The position numbers and the translations under genes were made by a program. A DNA stretch of 64,000 nucleotides from Monoplex corrugatus (taxonomy: Eukaryota; Mollusca; Gastropoda; Littorinimorpha; Ranellidae), in assembly GCA_030674185.1 (NCBI GenBank), contig JAPXFY010000030.1, positions 37,855,821 to 37,919,820 of the forward strand. Direction: 5' to 3'. The stretch's first letter is position 1. Every line of letters begins with the position of its first letter. Under the pieces are notes generated by a model. The model made no database searches. It saw only the letters and a list, made by a program, of their open reading frames with translations, and was not told the origin of the DNA. Of this stretch, positions 10,755 through 22,680 are shown piece after piece.

Positions 10755-12653
10755 ACCAGATATATCACATCATTGGTCTTTCTCCAAGCACTGAATGCTG
10801 GCAAAGTGAACACATCAGCAGATACATCAATCAGTCAGTTATATCGCATCATTGGTCTCTATCCAAACACCACAATACTGGTAAAGTGACAGTGTCTACA
10901 TCAATCAGCCTGTTATATCATACCACTGATTTCTGTCCAAACACTAAAATACTGATAAAGTGAATACACCAACAGTGTCTATCTACATCAATCAGCCTGT
11001 TATATCATACCACTGATTTCTGTCCAAACACTACAATACTGATAAAGTGAATACACCAACAGTGCCTACATCAATTAGCCAGTTATATCACATCATTGAT
11101 TTCTCTCCAAACACCACACTACTGGCATAGTAAACACACCAACAGTGCCTACATCAATTAGCCAGTTATATCACATCATTGATTTCTCTCCAAACACCAC
11201 ACTACTGGCATAGTAAACACACCAACAGTGCCTACATCAATCAGCTAGTTATATCACATCATTGTTCTCTCTCCAAACACTGTAAAGTGAATATACCAAC
11301 AGTGTCTACATCAATCAGACAGTTATATCACATCATTGGTCTCTCTCCAAACACTACAATACTAGTAAAGAGAACATACCAACAGTGTTTGCATCAATCA
11401 GTCTGCTCAATCACATCATTTCTCTCTCTCCAAACACTACAATACTAGTAAAGAGAACACACCAATAGTGTCTACATGTACATCAATCAGTCCATTATAT
11501 CACATCACTGGTCTCTCTCTAAACACTACAATACTAGTAAAGTGAACATACCAATGGTGTCTACATGTACATCAATCAGTCCATTATATCACATCACCGG
11601 TCTCTCTCTAAACACTACAATACTAGTAAAGGAACATACCAACAGTGTCTACATGTACATCAATCAGTCCATTATATCACATCATTCTCTCTCTCCAAAC
11701 ACTACAATACTAGTAAAGTGAACATACCAACGTGTCTACATGTACATCAATCAGTCCATTATATCACATCATTTCTCTCTCTCCAAACACTACAATACTA
11801 GTAAAGTGAACATACCAACGGTGTCTACATGTACATCAATCAGTCCATTATATCACATCACCGGTCTCTCTCTCCAAACACTACAATACTAGTAAAGTGA
11901 ACATACCAACAGTGTCTACATGTACATCAATCAGTCCGTTATATCACATCATTGCTCTCTCTCCAAACACTGTAAAGTGAATATACCAACAGTGTCTACA
12001 TCAATCAGACAGTTATATCACATCATTGGTCTCTCTCCAAACACTACATACTAGTAAAGAGAACATACCAACAGTGTTTGCATCAATCAGTCTGTTCAAT
12101 CACATCATTTCTCTCTCTCCAAACACTACAATACTAGTAAAGAGAACACACCAATGGTGTCTACATGTACATCAATCAGTCCATTATATCACATCACCGG
12201 TCTCTCTCTAAACACTACAATACTAGTAAAGTGAACATACCAACAGTGTCTACATGTACATCAATCAGTCCATTATATCACATCACCGGTCTCTCTCTAA
12301 ACACTACAATACTAGTAAAGTGAACATACCAACAGTGTCTACATGTACATCAATCAGTCCATTATATCACATCACCGGTCTCTCTCTAAACACTACAATA
12401 CTAGTAAAGAGAACACACCAACGGTGTCTACATGTACATCAATCAGTCCATTATATCACATCACCGTCTCTCTCTAAACACTACAATACTAGTAAAGTGA
12501 ACATACCAACAGTGTCTACATGTACATCAATCAGTCCGTTATATCACATCACCGGTCTCTCTCTCCAAACACTACAATACTAGTAAAGTGAACATACCAA
12601 CAGTGTCTACATGTACATCAATCAGTCCGTTATATCACATCACCGGTCTCTCT
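10755..12653 (+). repeat. 83-90-bp minisatellite array, about 22 units
   Basis: The unit contains 'ACATCAATCAGTCCATTATA', 'TCACATCACCGGTCTCTCTC' and 'CAAACACTACAATACTAGTA', then 'AAGTGAACATACCAACAGTG'. Left units lack the 'TACATG' insertion and are about 83 bases; right units are about 89. The block from 11281 recurs from 11971, an offset of 690 bases or about 8 units (higher-order duplication). Open frames in the array are artefacts. Confidence 0.9.
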
Positions 12654-13304
12654 ATAAGCCTGATCAGGAAGTATCTCTCTCTGGAAACAACTGCAAAACT
12701 CGTTCTCTCTTTCATAATGTCTCGCATTGACTATTGCAATTCACTCCTGTCCGGTCTTCCTGCCTCCACCATTCACATCCTACAGCGCATTCAAAACAAT
12801 GCTGCACGCCTTGTACTCAAAAAGAAAACAGCTGACCACATATCTCCTCTCCTGGCACAACTTCACTGGCTCCCTGTATCAAAGCGCATACAGTACAAAC
12901 TAGACACCATATGCTACAAAAGCCTCAATAACGCAGCCCCCGATTACCTCTCAAGCCTACTTGAGATCTATGTTCCCTCACGTACCCTCCGCTCTGCCTC
13001 CGATCCTCTGACTTTTCGCTTTCCACGCACTAAGCTCAATACCTATGGTCCACGAGCCTTCTCTGTTTCTGGTCCACTCTCCTGGAACAAACTTCCTCTC
13101 TCAGTCCGGCAGCAACCTACTTTTGTCTCCTTCAAGTCCGCTCTCAAAACTCACCTTTTCTCCTCTACATAAAATCCTGACCTCACTCAATCCCCTCTGC
13201 AGCCTGTCTCCACCCGGAGGGGAATCACATTGCAATATATAATTGTATATAATATGCTCTCTATAATTTTCCATTGTTTTTATTTTTTCTCCCCATTTAT
13301 AGCC

Positions 13305-13335
<31 letters not shown>

Positions 13336-13462
13336 GGTGCGTGTGTGTGCGTGCGTGCGTGTGTGTGCGTGCGTGCGTGCGTGTGTGTGTGTTTCAGCGC
13401 TTAGATTTGATTTTATCAAGATTTTGCGCTATATAAATATTGTAATTATTATTATTATTATT
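12654..13462 (+). mobile_element. CR1/L2-type LINE fragment inside the minisatellite
   Basis: Begins abruptly at 'ATAAGCCTGATCAGG' after a partial minisatellite unit. It encodes the RT C-terminal part, open to 13172: '[18 protein letters not shown]', '[15 protein letters not shown]', '[13 protein letters not shown]', 'LAQLHWLPV' and '[12 protein letters not shown]'. The 3' UTR has (GT)n (13305-13392) and ends 'GCGCTATATAAATATTGTAA' plus (TTA)n. Minisatellite units resume at 13463. The 5' end is truncated, so there is no polymerase activity. Confidence 0.85.
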
Positions 13463-13635
13463 CTAAACACTACAACGCTAGTAAAGAGAACACACCAACA
13501 GTCTCTACACCAATCAGCCAGTTATATCACATCATTGGTCTCTCCCCAAACACTACAATACTAGTAAAGTGAACATACCAACAGTGTCTACATGTACATC
13601 AATCAGCCTGTTGCATCACATCATTGGTCTCCCAA
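13463..13635 (+). repeat. Right remnant of the 83-90-bp minisatellite
   Basis: About two units after the L2 tail, with the same key blocks ('CTACAATACTAGTAAAGTGA'). It shows that the L2 sequence interrupts the array. Confidence 0.85.
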
Positions 13636-13792
13636 AAACTGTCCATACCAAAAAATGCACATTGCTGTTTAAAGGAATAGAACGTCAATTTATTAAACTT
13701 TCAACCAAGACAAAACAATCACTAACAAAACATGAAAACAAACACTGAGAATCACGGGAATATAAGCACCAGGAATCCTTGTAGAAAAGGGG

Positions 13793-13793
13793 T

Positions 13794-13881
<88 letters not shown>

Positions 13882-14315
13882 TAGACACAGAGAGAGGGTG
13901 AGAGAGATAAAGATAAAAACGAAGTGCAGAAAATAGCATAAACACACATGCATGGGGGAGGGGTGGAGGGGGAGAGGAGAGGGACAGACAGACAGAAAGA
14001 CAGACCGACAGACAAAAAAATTGAAGATACAGGGATAGACATATATAGATAAAAACGAAGCTATAAAGGATAGAAACATAGAAGAAAAGGAGAGATAAAG
14101 AAAGAAAGAAAGATTAAGATAAAAACGAAGTGGGAAAAATAGCAGAGACACACATACATGGCGGATGGGGGGGGGGGGGGGGGTGAGAGAGAGAGAGAGA
14201 GACAGAGAGACAGAGAGACAAAGAGACAGAGAGACAAAGACAGAGACAGAGACAGAGACAGACATATAGAGAGACATGCAGGCAGGCAGGCAAGCAGAGA
14301 CAGAGAGACAGCTAT

Positions 14316-14349
<34 letters not shown>

Positions 14350-14510
14350 TGCCAGATAAACGGACAGACAGACAGACAGTCAGTCAGACACACAATTTAG
14401 AAGAGACAGGGCGAGACATGTATACATAAAAACGAAGTGATAAAGAAGGATGGAAACAGAGAAGAAAAGGAAAAGTTGTGGAAAGACAGCAAGCAAAATA
14501 TCTATAGTTA

Positions 14511-14582
<72 letters not shown>

Positions 14583-14631
14583 CACACACACATATAAACA
14601 TCTATCTATCTATCTGTCAATCCATCCATAC

Positions 14632-14675
<44 letters not shown>

Positions 14676-14738
14676 CTCTCACACACACACTCACTCTCTC
14701 TCTCAGTATCTCTCTCTCTATATATATATATACATATG

Positions 14739-14772
<34 letters not shown>

Positions 14773-14870
14773 TATTCTTGCTAACCTCTTCTCATATATA
14801 TATATATATACATATATACATATATACACAAACACACACATATATATGGAGATGTGTATATATATATATA
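13793..14870. repeat. Dense microsatellite region
   Basis: (GA)n 13796-13845, GACA/GAGA mixtures to 14270, an 18-base G run at about 14166-14183, (CAGC)n 14313-14348, (TC)n 14511-14568, (CA)n 14569-14592, (TATC)n 14598-14677 and (TA)n/(CATA)n 14720-14870. A motif with 'ATAAAAACGAAG' recurs at 13913, 14049, 14119 and 14426. Long open frames here are repeat artefacts. Confidence 0.9.
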
Positions 14871-15827
14871 TATATATTGCGGATGACTCACAGCTGCATA
14901 GCTCCTCTGCCCCATCAGATTTTGACGCTCTTGCGTGCAGTCTGAGAGATTGTATAGAGGATGTCTCCAAGTGGATGAGTGAAAACAAGCTGAAGATGAA
15001 TGATGATAAAACTGAGCTTATTGTTACTGGTACTAAGTCAAAGGTCAATCAGGTTACTCATGCCCCCATGTCTATCTCTGGTTGTGATGTATCTTTCTCA
15101 CAAACTGTTAGAAACCTTGGCTTCTATCTGGATGAAACACTGTCTATGGAAGCCCATGTCAAACAGTTGTGCCGTACTCTGTACTATCAGCTACGCAGAA
15201 TTGGTAAGATTCGCTCCTTCCTTTCCACTGATGCTACCAACAAGCTTGCTGTCTCTTTCATACTATCTAGACTGGACTATTGTAACTCTCTATTCGCAGG
15301 TCTCCATGACAATCAACTATCTAAACTTCAGCGCATACAGAACTACGCGGCTCGCCTTGTTCTCCGCAAGCCCAGGCGTGAGAGTGCAAAATCTCTGCTT
15401 AGAACACTTCATTGGCTCCCGGTAAAGGCTAGGATTCAATATAAAGTTGCCTGTCTCTGCTTTCAGTGTATCTATCACGAGAACATGCCATCCTATCTTG
15501 CCAACCTCCTGCAGGGTTACAAACCTTCTCGAACGCTCCGCTCTTCTGACACCTCACTGTTGACTGTTCCTCGCTTCTCTCTAGACACCTTTGGTAAAAA
15601 ATCTTTCTCTGTCTTTGGCCCAAATGTATGGAACTCTCTACCACTGTCTCTCAGAAAAACTAAGTGTTTCTCAACCTTCAAACGGCACCTGAAAACCCAC
15701 CTCTTTCAAACTCATCTAACCTGAAGAGCCTTAGTTTGCAAGTCTGTCATCAGACTAATCTCTCCTGCCTGTATAACAGTATTTTGTATAAGGGCCTATA
15801 GAGCAAGGTGTGTGTGTGCGTGCATGT

Positions 15828-15898
<71 letters not shown>

Positions 15899-16225
15899 TG
15901 AGTGAGCATGTGTGTGTATCACTGTATGTGTACAGCTGAGGAAGGGATAGGGGAGAAATTGAGTGGGAAAGAGACTGAAATACTTTAAGAAACTTTTTCA
16001 AATCTTTGTTTGTATGTAAATTGTGATGTATGATATGCGAATAGTTCATAATTTGTGAGGAATTTTGATTGTCAAGGTATTAATGCTGTAATACTGAAGT
16101 TGTAATGTTTTTCCTGTATATGGATTAGAATTTTTCTGTTTTTATCTTCATTCAAAATATTGATTATAATTTTATGTACAACTATTGCATGCATAAACAC
16201 ACACACACACGCATGCAAACATAGC

Positions 16226-16297
<72 letters not shown>

Positions 16298-16642
16298 ATT
16301 CTTACAAACACACGCGCACAGCAACGCACACGCACGCACACACACACGTACGCAAGCACACACACGCAGCAATATATAAACACAGTATGCCTCTTTATTC
16401 ATATGAAAAATCTGTTAATCTTTCTTCATTACATAAGTCAGTGTTTAAATTTTAATATTCTGTGGTTTCTTATGTGTCTTCTTACTTGTATAGCTTTAAT
16501 GTTTGTTGTTATCTTATTGTGTATGTAATTGTGAACATTTTTTATCACCTTTTGCCTTTCTTGCGAAATGTAAAGCGCTGGTGAGCATGTTTTTATATGG
16601 AATATGCGCTATACAAATAAACATTATTATTATTATTATTAT
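14870..16642 (+). mobile_element. CR1/L2-type LINE, best-preserved copy, starts at the RT catalytic motif
   Basis: Open from the RT 'ADDSQLH' motif (14882) to 15724, about 280 codons: '[20 protein letters not shown]', 'LRRIGKIRSFLS', 'LSRLDYCNSLFAGL', 'LQRIQNYAARLVL', 'LLRTLHWLPV', 'NVWNSLPLSLRK' and 'FKRHLKTHLF'. The 3' UTR has (GT)n (15806-15895) and (CA)n (16197-16370) and ends 'GCGCTATACAAATAAACATT' plus (ATT)n at 16642. The left end lies inside a (TA)n repeat at the YADD motif. The uninterrupted frame suggests a recent insertion. It is truncated and cannot move alone. Confidence 0.88.
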
Positions 16643-16800
16643 ATATATATATGTATATAGACAGAGAGAGACACCCACACACCCACACACCCACACACCC
16701 ACACACACAGACAGACACACATACAGAGACACACACAGATTAGAACGAAGCAAGGGAGAAAGAAAGAAAGAAAGACAAAGAAAGATTTTGAAAGAGCCAG
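16643..16800. repeat. (TA)n, (ACAC)n and (AGAA)n tract after the L2 tail
   Basis: Simple repeats directly behind the L2 3' end. Confidence 0.8.
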
Positions 16801-17720
16801 AGAGATATTACTAGTCTGATGGTTAGGTAGAGACGGAGATGGTGCCGATATTAGTGATGCTGGTGATGGTGACAGTGGTGATAATGGTAGTGGCAGTGAT
16901 TGTATCGCATTGCTTTTTGGTTCATTTTATTTCACCTGAGTTCATAAATGTTTTTCAATAAATAACAATCATAAATGTCACCAAGCAAATACGTGTCATC
17001 TTGGAAATGAGGAGATCGTGTGGCAAGGCCATAAATCATCAGGGAGAAGCGGGTGGGATGTCAAGAGAACGGCGTGGTTGTTTAGAATAACGGGGAAAAG
17101 TTCAAAGCATAAAAGAGAGTTCAACCAACGTGTTAAGAACGTATCTCTATCCCTGAAGTTGTGTTCAATTATTACCTGTGGTTTAAAGTCGTAGATATTT
17201 TCATAGTGTACATCTCTAACAACTGTGAGCGACAGCATACACGTTTGCACAAATGAGTTTCCGAAATGTTTTGCCTATTTGAAATAATGAACCACACATT
17301 GTAAGCTTCAACACTTAGTATTATGGAATGGAAAGCTTTACCTTACTGTATGTGTTAGCCATCTGTAACTTAAGGTCATCGTTCAGTCAGGATAAACACT
17401 CATCACCTAATAATATCTCATAACACACAATGGACGAGATTAAGACATTTGCAAGAATATGCCCATAAGAATATTTCGACTACTTAAAATACTGATGTAC
17501 ACCTATACAACCTGAAATTTTCTTGCTGAGATTTTATGCATGGTTATCTTGCTTCTGGTGGATATGTTTTTATAGAGCCATCGGTGTCAGGAGAACAGAC
17601 CAATGTAGAATTGTCAACTTCATTTAAGACAACTCACATACCCAAAACTAAAACGATCACAACTGAATCAAAAACTAATAGTTATTTCTTCAACAATAGA
17701 AACAATGAGTCGACTTATGT
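16801..17720. other. No gene seen
   Basis: AT-rich non-coding sequence; small open frames (17536-17757) lack any recognisable domain. Confidence 0.5.
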
Positions 17721-17724
17721 TTTT

Positions 17725-18100
17725 GTCATTGATATTGTTATTGTTATTTTTGTTTAAAGTCCAGCCGACTGTGTGGAGCCATATCAGGGTTATAACCATT
17801 TCAAAACACAGAATTCTTCAAAAGGAAAAAAAGAAAGGAAAATTAAGTACACATATCAATGCATTCGCGCACATAATCTAAACAGATGCCCCTGGCGTTG
17901 ACCACTCCGTCCAATTTATCACACAGGGTATTTAAAAACATACATGAATACAAATTTTAACTTAACTAAGGACACTAGACATGTATAAAAACGGGCCTAA
18001 ATTACCTAAAATTCCTTCCGCGTATCTCATTTCCCTAGAGCTAAAAGCAGATTTAAGACATGTACCCAATTACCAATCCTAAGAGACAGTACATGAGATT
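17725..18100 (-). repeat. Dispersed repeat family X, copy 1
   Basis: About 370 bases that match, as reverse complement, 57390-57775 elsewhere in the window. Shared blocks include 'GAGCCATATCAGGG', 'CCAATTTATCACACAGGG', 'AACTAAGGACACTA' and 'GTACCCAATTA'. On the - strand it ends in an AACAATAA-type tail after 'CAGTCGGCTGGACTTTAAAC', which looks like the 3' end of a retroposon. No coding capacity. Its right side meets the RTE tail at 18103. Confidence 0.75.
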
Positions 18101-18102
18101 TT

Positions 18103-19675
18103 CATTATCATCATTATGTGCCCTGCCGCATGGCGTTGGCGATCATGGCCCTCCATACGAATATTCCCTTGTCTCTGCGAGTACATCTCCCACCCTTTCA
18201 GTCTTCAGCCACTCTGCAAGTCCGTCCAATGTTTTCTCCCTGGGTGTACCTGGTGCTCACTTTCCCTCCAGATTTCCTGTTGTGACCAGGAACTGTAATT
18301 TCTCTTTCCTCATAAATTGCCCTATAAATGTTGCTTGTCTTTTCCTAATCTTCTTCATTAATGTTCTTCTTGTGTCTGCCTCCTGAAAGACTGTCCCGTT
18401 TGTTTTCTTTGCTGCCCATGGAAAATTCAACATTCTTCTTAGTAACCACATTAAGTTGCCTCAGTCTTGTTCTGACCTTTAATGTTGATTGCCCACGCCT
18501 CACAACTGCATCCACTCTATACAACACTGAAAAACTCTCTTCCTGATGCTAATTGTTAAGCATTTGTTGGTAAGAACGCTTTTCAGTTGTTGAATGCTGT
18601 TTTAGCTCGGCTGATTCTGCTAGCTATTTCTGATGCGCATCTGCCATCTGGTGAGATGAACGTTCCCAGATATTTAAACTTATCAACCTGTTTCAGTGTT
18701 GTGCCACTTGCTGTTATTTTGCATGAGGGGATTTCTTGTTTTTTCTGATAACCATGACTTCAGTTTTCTTGCTAATTAGCTCCAGCCCTATATTTTTGCT
18801 TTCTGTTTCTATTATATTCACAAGATTTTGTAGGTCTTCTTCATTTTCTGCAATTAGAATGGTGTCATTTGCATAACAAGGCTTGTTTATCATTTTCCTC
18901 CAATCTTCATCCCAGGGCATTCTTCTAGGTTCCTCACGATGGTTTCGCTGTAAAGTGAAAACAAGTCTGGTGACAGAACACATCCCTGCTTAACCGTCTT
19001 TTGATATTTTGGAAAGAGCTTATATCGTTTTCTATTCTCATTCCTGCTGTTTGTTCCAAATACATATTTCTGAGTATTCTTAGATCTTTTCTATCAGTAT
19101 TGAACCTTTGCATTTGATTGATAAGTTTTTCGTGTCTTACCCCTTCAAAAGCCTTGGTACAATCGACAAAGCATACATGTAATTCCTCAGTAAACTATAC
19201 TAACGTCTGTATGAGAGTTCCTAGGATGTATATGACATTAATAGTTCCTGTCTCTTTGGCAAATCCAATTTGTTCTTATGCTATTTCTCTTTTGATTTTG
19301 TTCTTTGTCATTATGATCATTCTTAGTAGAATGTTTGTTACATGACTCATCAAGCTGATTGTACGATGGCGTTCGCATTCTAAAGGCACTGCTTTATTTG
19401 GAAGTGCAATGAAAAAATGATTATGACATATCTTTAGGGATTTTTCCAGTGTCTTTAATTTCATTTAGGAGGACTGTTAATTTTTCAACACCAAATTCAT
19501 CTAAGGCCTATATAATTTCTGTAGTAATATCGTCTGGTTTCATTTCTTTCGATGTCGCTCTAACTCAGTCTTTCATTATGTGTGATCCTTCAACGTTCTT
19601 TCTTATACTGTCTTCTTCGTTTCTGTCATCGTCAAAAAGGTCTCTTAAAGTACTCTCCCCATTTAACGTAAGACT
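18103..19675 (-). mobile_element. RTE/BovB-type LINE, RT and C-terminal region, degenerate
   Basis: On the - strand it begins at about 19675 with a 'LRDLFDDDRNEED' linker (before the RT), then RT blocks ('CANDTILIAENEEDLQNLVN', 'GLELISKKTEVMVI' near 18880-18760) and the C-terminal block ('WLLRRMLNFPWAAKKTN', 18450-18400), and ends in 'CATGGCGTTGGCGATCATGG' with an ATC/ATT tail at 18103. Many frameshifts and stops. Confidence 0.8.
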
Positions 19676-20668
19676 TGATCGAACACATACAGACGAATGG
19701 ACCAAAAAGGCAGACATAGAAGGAAGAAATGACAGAAAACAAAGAAACAAAGCAAGAACAAAGAAAATAGAGGACATTTCTAGTTTAGAATTTTCAGAAG
19801 GTGGAGATACTATTTGCATTATACTGCAGGAGCCCATGGCATCACCACGGGGGAAAGTCGACTTATGAAACACTCTGTTCTGAAAGATTAAAATGATACG
19901 GATCTCAGCAGTACAACAGGAAAACATTATGTTCATCTACATGGCAGCTTTCTCACACTCAAACAATAAGTAGCCCCAAAGCATTGAAATTAAACACCAG
20001 GATCATGTAGACATAACTGAATCACACTGGTAATATTTGTTGACGTCTTTGATTACGGATTCAATATGCACTGTCTTCATAGAGTATCCTATTTCTTAAC
20101 ACAGTTGGAAATATTTCTGTATTAGATGCCAACAATTTTCAGGCAATGCTACGCTATGATATTTGCATCAATCATTACAACATCAAATCTGAACGTAAGC
20201 AATTTCTTGTCATTCTTTTAGAACTATACGTTTTGTCTTTAAAAGTTCAGAAAGTTTTTAACTTCGTAATAGGCTGTTTGAAATAGACTGAAAAAATGAT
20301 ACAAAGTAGACCTTGTGATAATGCTTATTATCAGTGAAATCACAATTCTAACTGATTAATGTAGATAGTTATAAACTGATCACAGTGTTATTGACCCTAA
20401 CGATTGTTGCAAATCCTTCCCAAAAATCACAAACTTTCCAGCTTAGTGTTTGGAAAGAGTGGTAGACTGGTTGATTACGCTTCTTTTAATTTCTTGTTAT
20501 TCGTGATGTATTTTTATTTTATTTATTTATTTATTTTTTGCTTATTATACTTCATGTACATGTATTTTCAGCATATGCATATATTGTATGAATTGAAATT
20601 CGTTCTTACTTACAACATGATTGCTACTGCGCTGTGTGTTTTCTCTTGCATTCGTTTATGCTACTTGT
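19676..20668. other. No gene seen
   Basis: Non-coding, AT-rich, no repeat family recognised. The TTAA at 20669 starts the next element. Confidence 0.5.
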
Positions 20669-21763
20669 TTAACTCTTTCAGCCCTGCGCCCAACACATTG
20701 TCGGGCGCAACAGATCGCCTGTCAGCTCCTGCGCCCGATAATTTGTTGGGCACACACACCCACTCACTTTCGGTTTCATTTTTTATGAATATTCATTACG
20801 GAAGGGACGTTACTCCATCATTCTTCCCTTCTGATAACGTCGAAGGATTCGCCAAGTCATTTTGAAGCAATTTTACGCAGTTTTTTGTTGTTGTTTTTTT
20901 TTTTACGTCAAAATGATTAAACGAGCTCGCTACACAGTGCAACAAGTTTTGGATGAAATCTTCCTCGATAAAGGCAGTGATTTTGAGCCCAAAACAGAAG
21001 AAACGGCCTCTAAATCGAGTGTATCTTCGTCGATCGGCACTTCACTCGACAAAGAGCCCTCGCAAAGACCGAAAATTAATGAAATTGATGAAATGGAAGT
21101 GGAAAATCAACCATCAACATCAAGTGGGCGTGTTCATATTGATACTTCTTGAATTGGCCGACACACTGTATGGCAAGAAAGCGACTGTGACAGTGATAAT
21201 GAGAATGAAGGCTCCTTTTGTCACTTTCTTGCCGTACAGTATGTCAGAGCGATCTCTGGTCCCACTACCATCACCACCACCACCATCCTCAACTCATCAT
21301 AGGGCCTCTGAATCAAGTGCATCCCACATTTCCAGAAAAAGTGTTTCTTTTTCCTTGATTTTTTCGACATTGTGGATATTATGGAATTTAACACTTCAAA
21401 GTAATAATACCCATTTTGTAGTATTTCCTTTTGTGTTCACTTGTGTGCATTGTCGATTGTGATTTTGGTGTGCCTCCTTAATTCTATATAATAAATGATA
21501 AAAATCAGATTTTTTGTAGTTTTTGTAAATTTTCATGAACTTTTAACTAAGACTAAAAATATCAAATGATCTGAAAATTATGTATGAGACAGAACATTTA
21601 GATATTAGCAAGCATACAAAATTTCAATGAATTTCATCGAGTAGTTTCTGAGATATACGTGTTTTATTGGGGTACCCGTTAATTGTACAGGTCCCCCCCC
21701 CCCAAATACCCCCAGGCTGGGAGTGCATTTCTCTTGTAAAACAGACAGGGCTGAAAGAGTTAA
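20669..21763 (+). mobile_element. piggyBac-type DNA transposon derivative with 14-bp inverted ends and TTAA on both sides
   Basis: The left end is TTAA (20669-20672) followed by CTCTTTCAGCCCTG (20673-20686). The right end is the exact reverse complement CAGGGCTGAAAGAG (21746-21759) followed by TTAA (21760-21763). TTAA duplication is the signature of piggyBac-type integration. Inside is only a transposase N-terminus (20913-21152) and no DDD catalytic core, so at about 1.1 kb it is a non-autonomous internal-deletion derivative. Two further internal inverted-repeat pairs are present (20685-20709/20730-20752 and 21166-21185/21220-21239). Confidence 0.82.
20913..21152 (+). pseudogene. piggyBac-type transposase N-terminal fragment
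   Basis: 79 codons from an ATG at 20913. The frame is open from 20862, but the Met at 20913 gives the typical start 'MIKRARYTVQQVLDEIF' followed by an acidic, Ser-rich stretch ('DKGSDFEPKTEE', 'DEMEVENQPSTSS'). That Arg/Lys-Tyr-Thr start plus acidic region is what piggyBac transposases show before their catalytic domain. The frame ends at 21152 and no DDD core follows. The position inside TTAA-flanked inverted ends supports the call. Confidence 0.6.
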
Positions 21764-22195
21764 AATGAATAAAAAAAATTCACCCAGACAAACAATTTTA
21801 CTGGCTGTTACCAGGGTGTGAACAACTTTCCAAAACAAGCAAAACAAAGACACCTCGCCCAAGCACGAGTATGAGCAACACAAAATTATCTTGACTCTTT
21901 TAGTTTTACTGCTGTTCAGTGAGAATAATGGTGAATGCTTGATAAAATTAAAAAACATAGACTGTCATCTGATGATTCTTTGGAAGAGGAAGATTACGAA
22001 GATGAAGAAAGGTTTTGTCTTCAAGTTGGACTTGAAGGAAGACAGAGCATGCGATTGTCGAACAGACAGTGGAAGCTCATTCCAATTGTATGGACCAGAC
22101 CCAGAAAAAGAGCAGTGACTGATTGTGGAACATCTGTATTAAAGAATTTGAGGTCAGCAAGTGGTTAATTTGGATGTGGTCACGAACATGAATTG
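21764..22195 (+). other. Unassigned region with a small acidic open frame
   Basis: A frame at 21935-22168 (77 codons) starts 'MLDKIKKHRLSSDDSLEEED' and is acidic then basic. I do not recognise it. The acidic start recalls transposase N-termini, but it lies outside the piggyBac ends. Coding status is doubtful. Confidence 0.3.
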
Positions 22196-22199
22196 ATGC

Positions 22200-22680
22200 T
22201 GCACAACTAATACACTCCTAGCACAATGTATTAATTTTGTACAGAATTCTTTGAGAAACAGGCAGCCAGTGGAAAGAGTTAAGCAAAGGGGTGATATGAT
22301 CAGGCCTCTTTTTACAAAGAGTAAGACAGGCCACAGAGTTCTGAATACGCTGGAGGTATGTGATAGAAGAAGAGGGCAAGCCAAAGACCAGGGAGTTACA
22401 ATAATCAATAGAAGACAAGATAAGAGAGAAGTTGCAAAGTTGAAAAATAACGACGAACAGAACTGAAACGTCACAGTTGACAATAACACGACTACAGCTC
22501 TGGATGATGAATTTCCGTATGAACAGTCAAGGATCAAGAACAACGTCACGGTTTTGGACTGAATCAGAAAGTACGATAGTGTTGTCCCCTGGTTGGATAG
22601 CACTATTTACATTGGAAAAGCTTGTGGTTGGTGCCAGTTATCATTGTTTCAGTCTTATCTCTATTCAACTGTAGCATATT
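22200..22680 (-). mobile_element. CR1/L2-type LINE fragment
   Basis: The - strand frame 22418-22218 reads 'MSSIDYCNSLVFGLPSSS', 'LQRIQNSVACLTL', 'LLNSFHWLPVSQRI', the C-terminal RT block of the L2 copies. Similarity continues upstream to about 22680 in broken frames. 5' and 3' truncated. Confidence 0.75.

Noticed and set aside
10751..12583. Open frames in the 83-90-bp minisatellite
   Set aside because: The unit length is not a multiple of three over most of the array, and the frames change between units.
13690..14800. Long open frames such as 13693-14277 and the left part of 14450-15724
   Set aside because: They are translations of GA, TC, CA and TATC repeats; only the part from the RT motif at 14882 on is real coding relic.
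20862..20912. Start of the piggyBac-type frame at 20862
   Set aside because: The first 17 codons are Phe/Cys-rich translation of a T run; the Met at 20913 gives the family-typical N-terminus.
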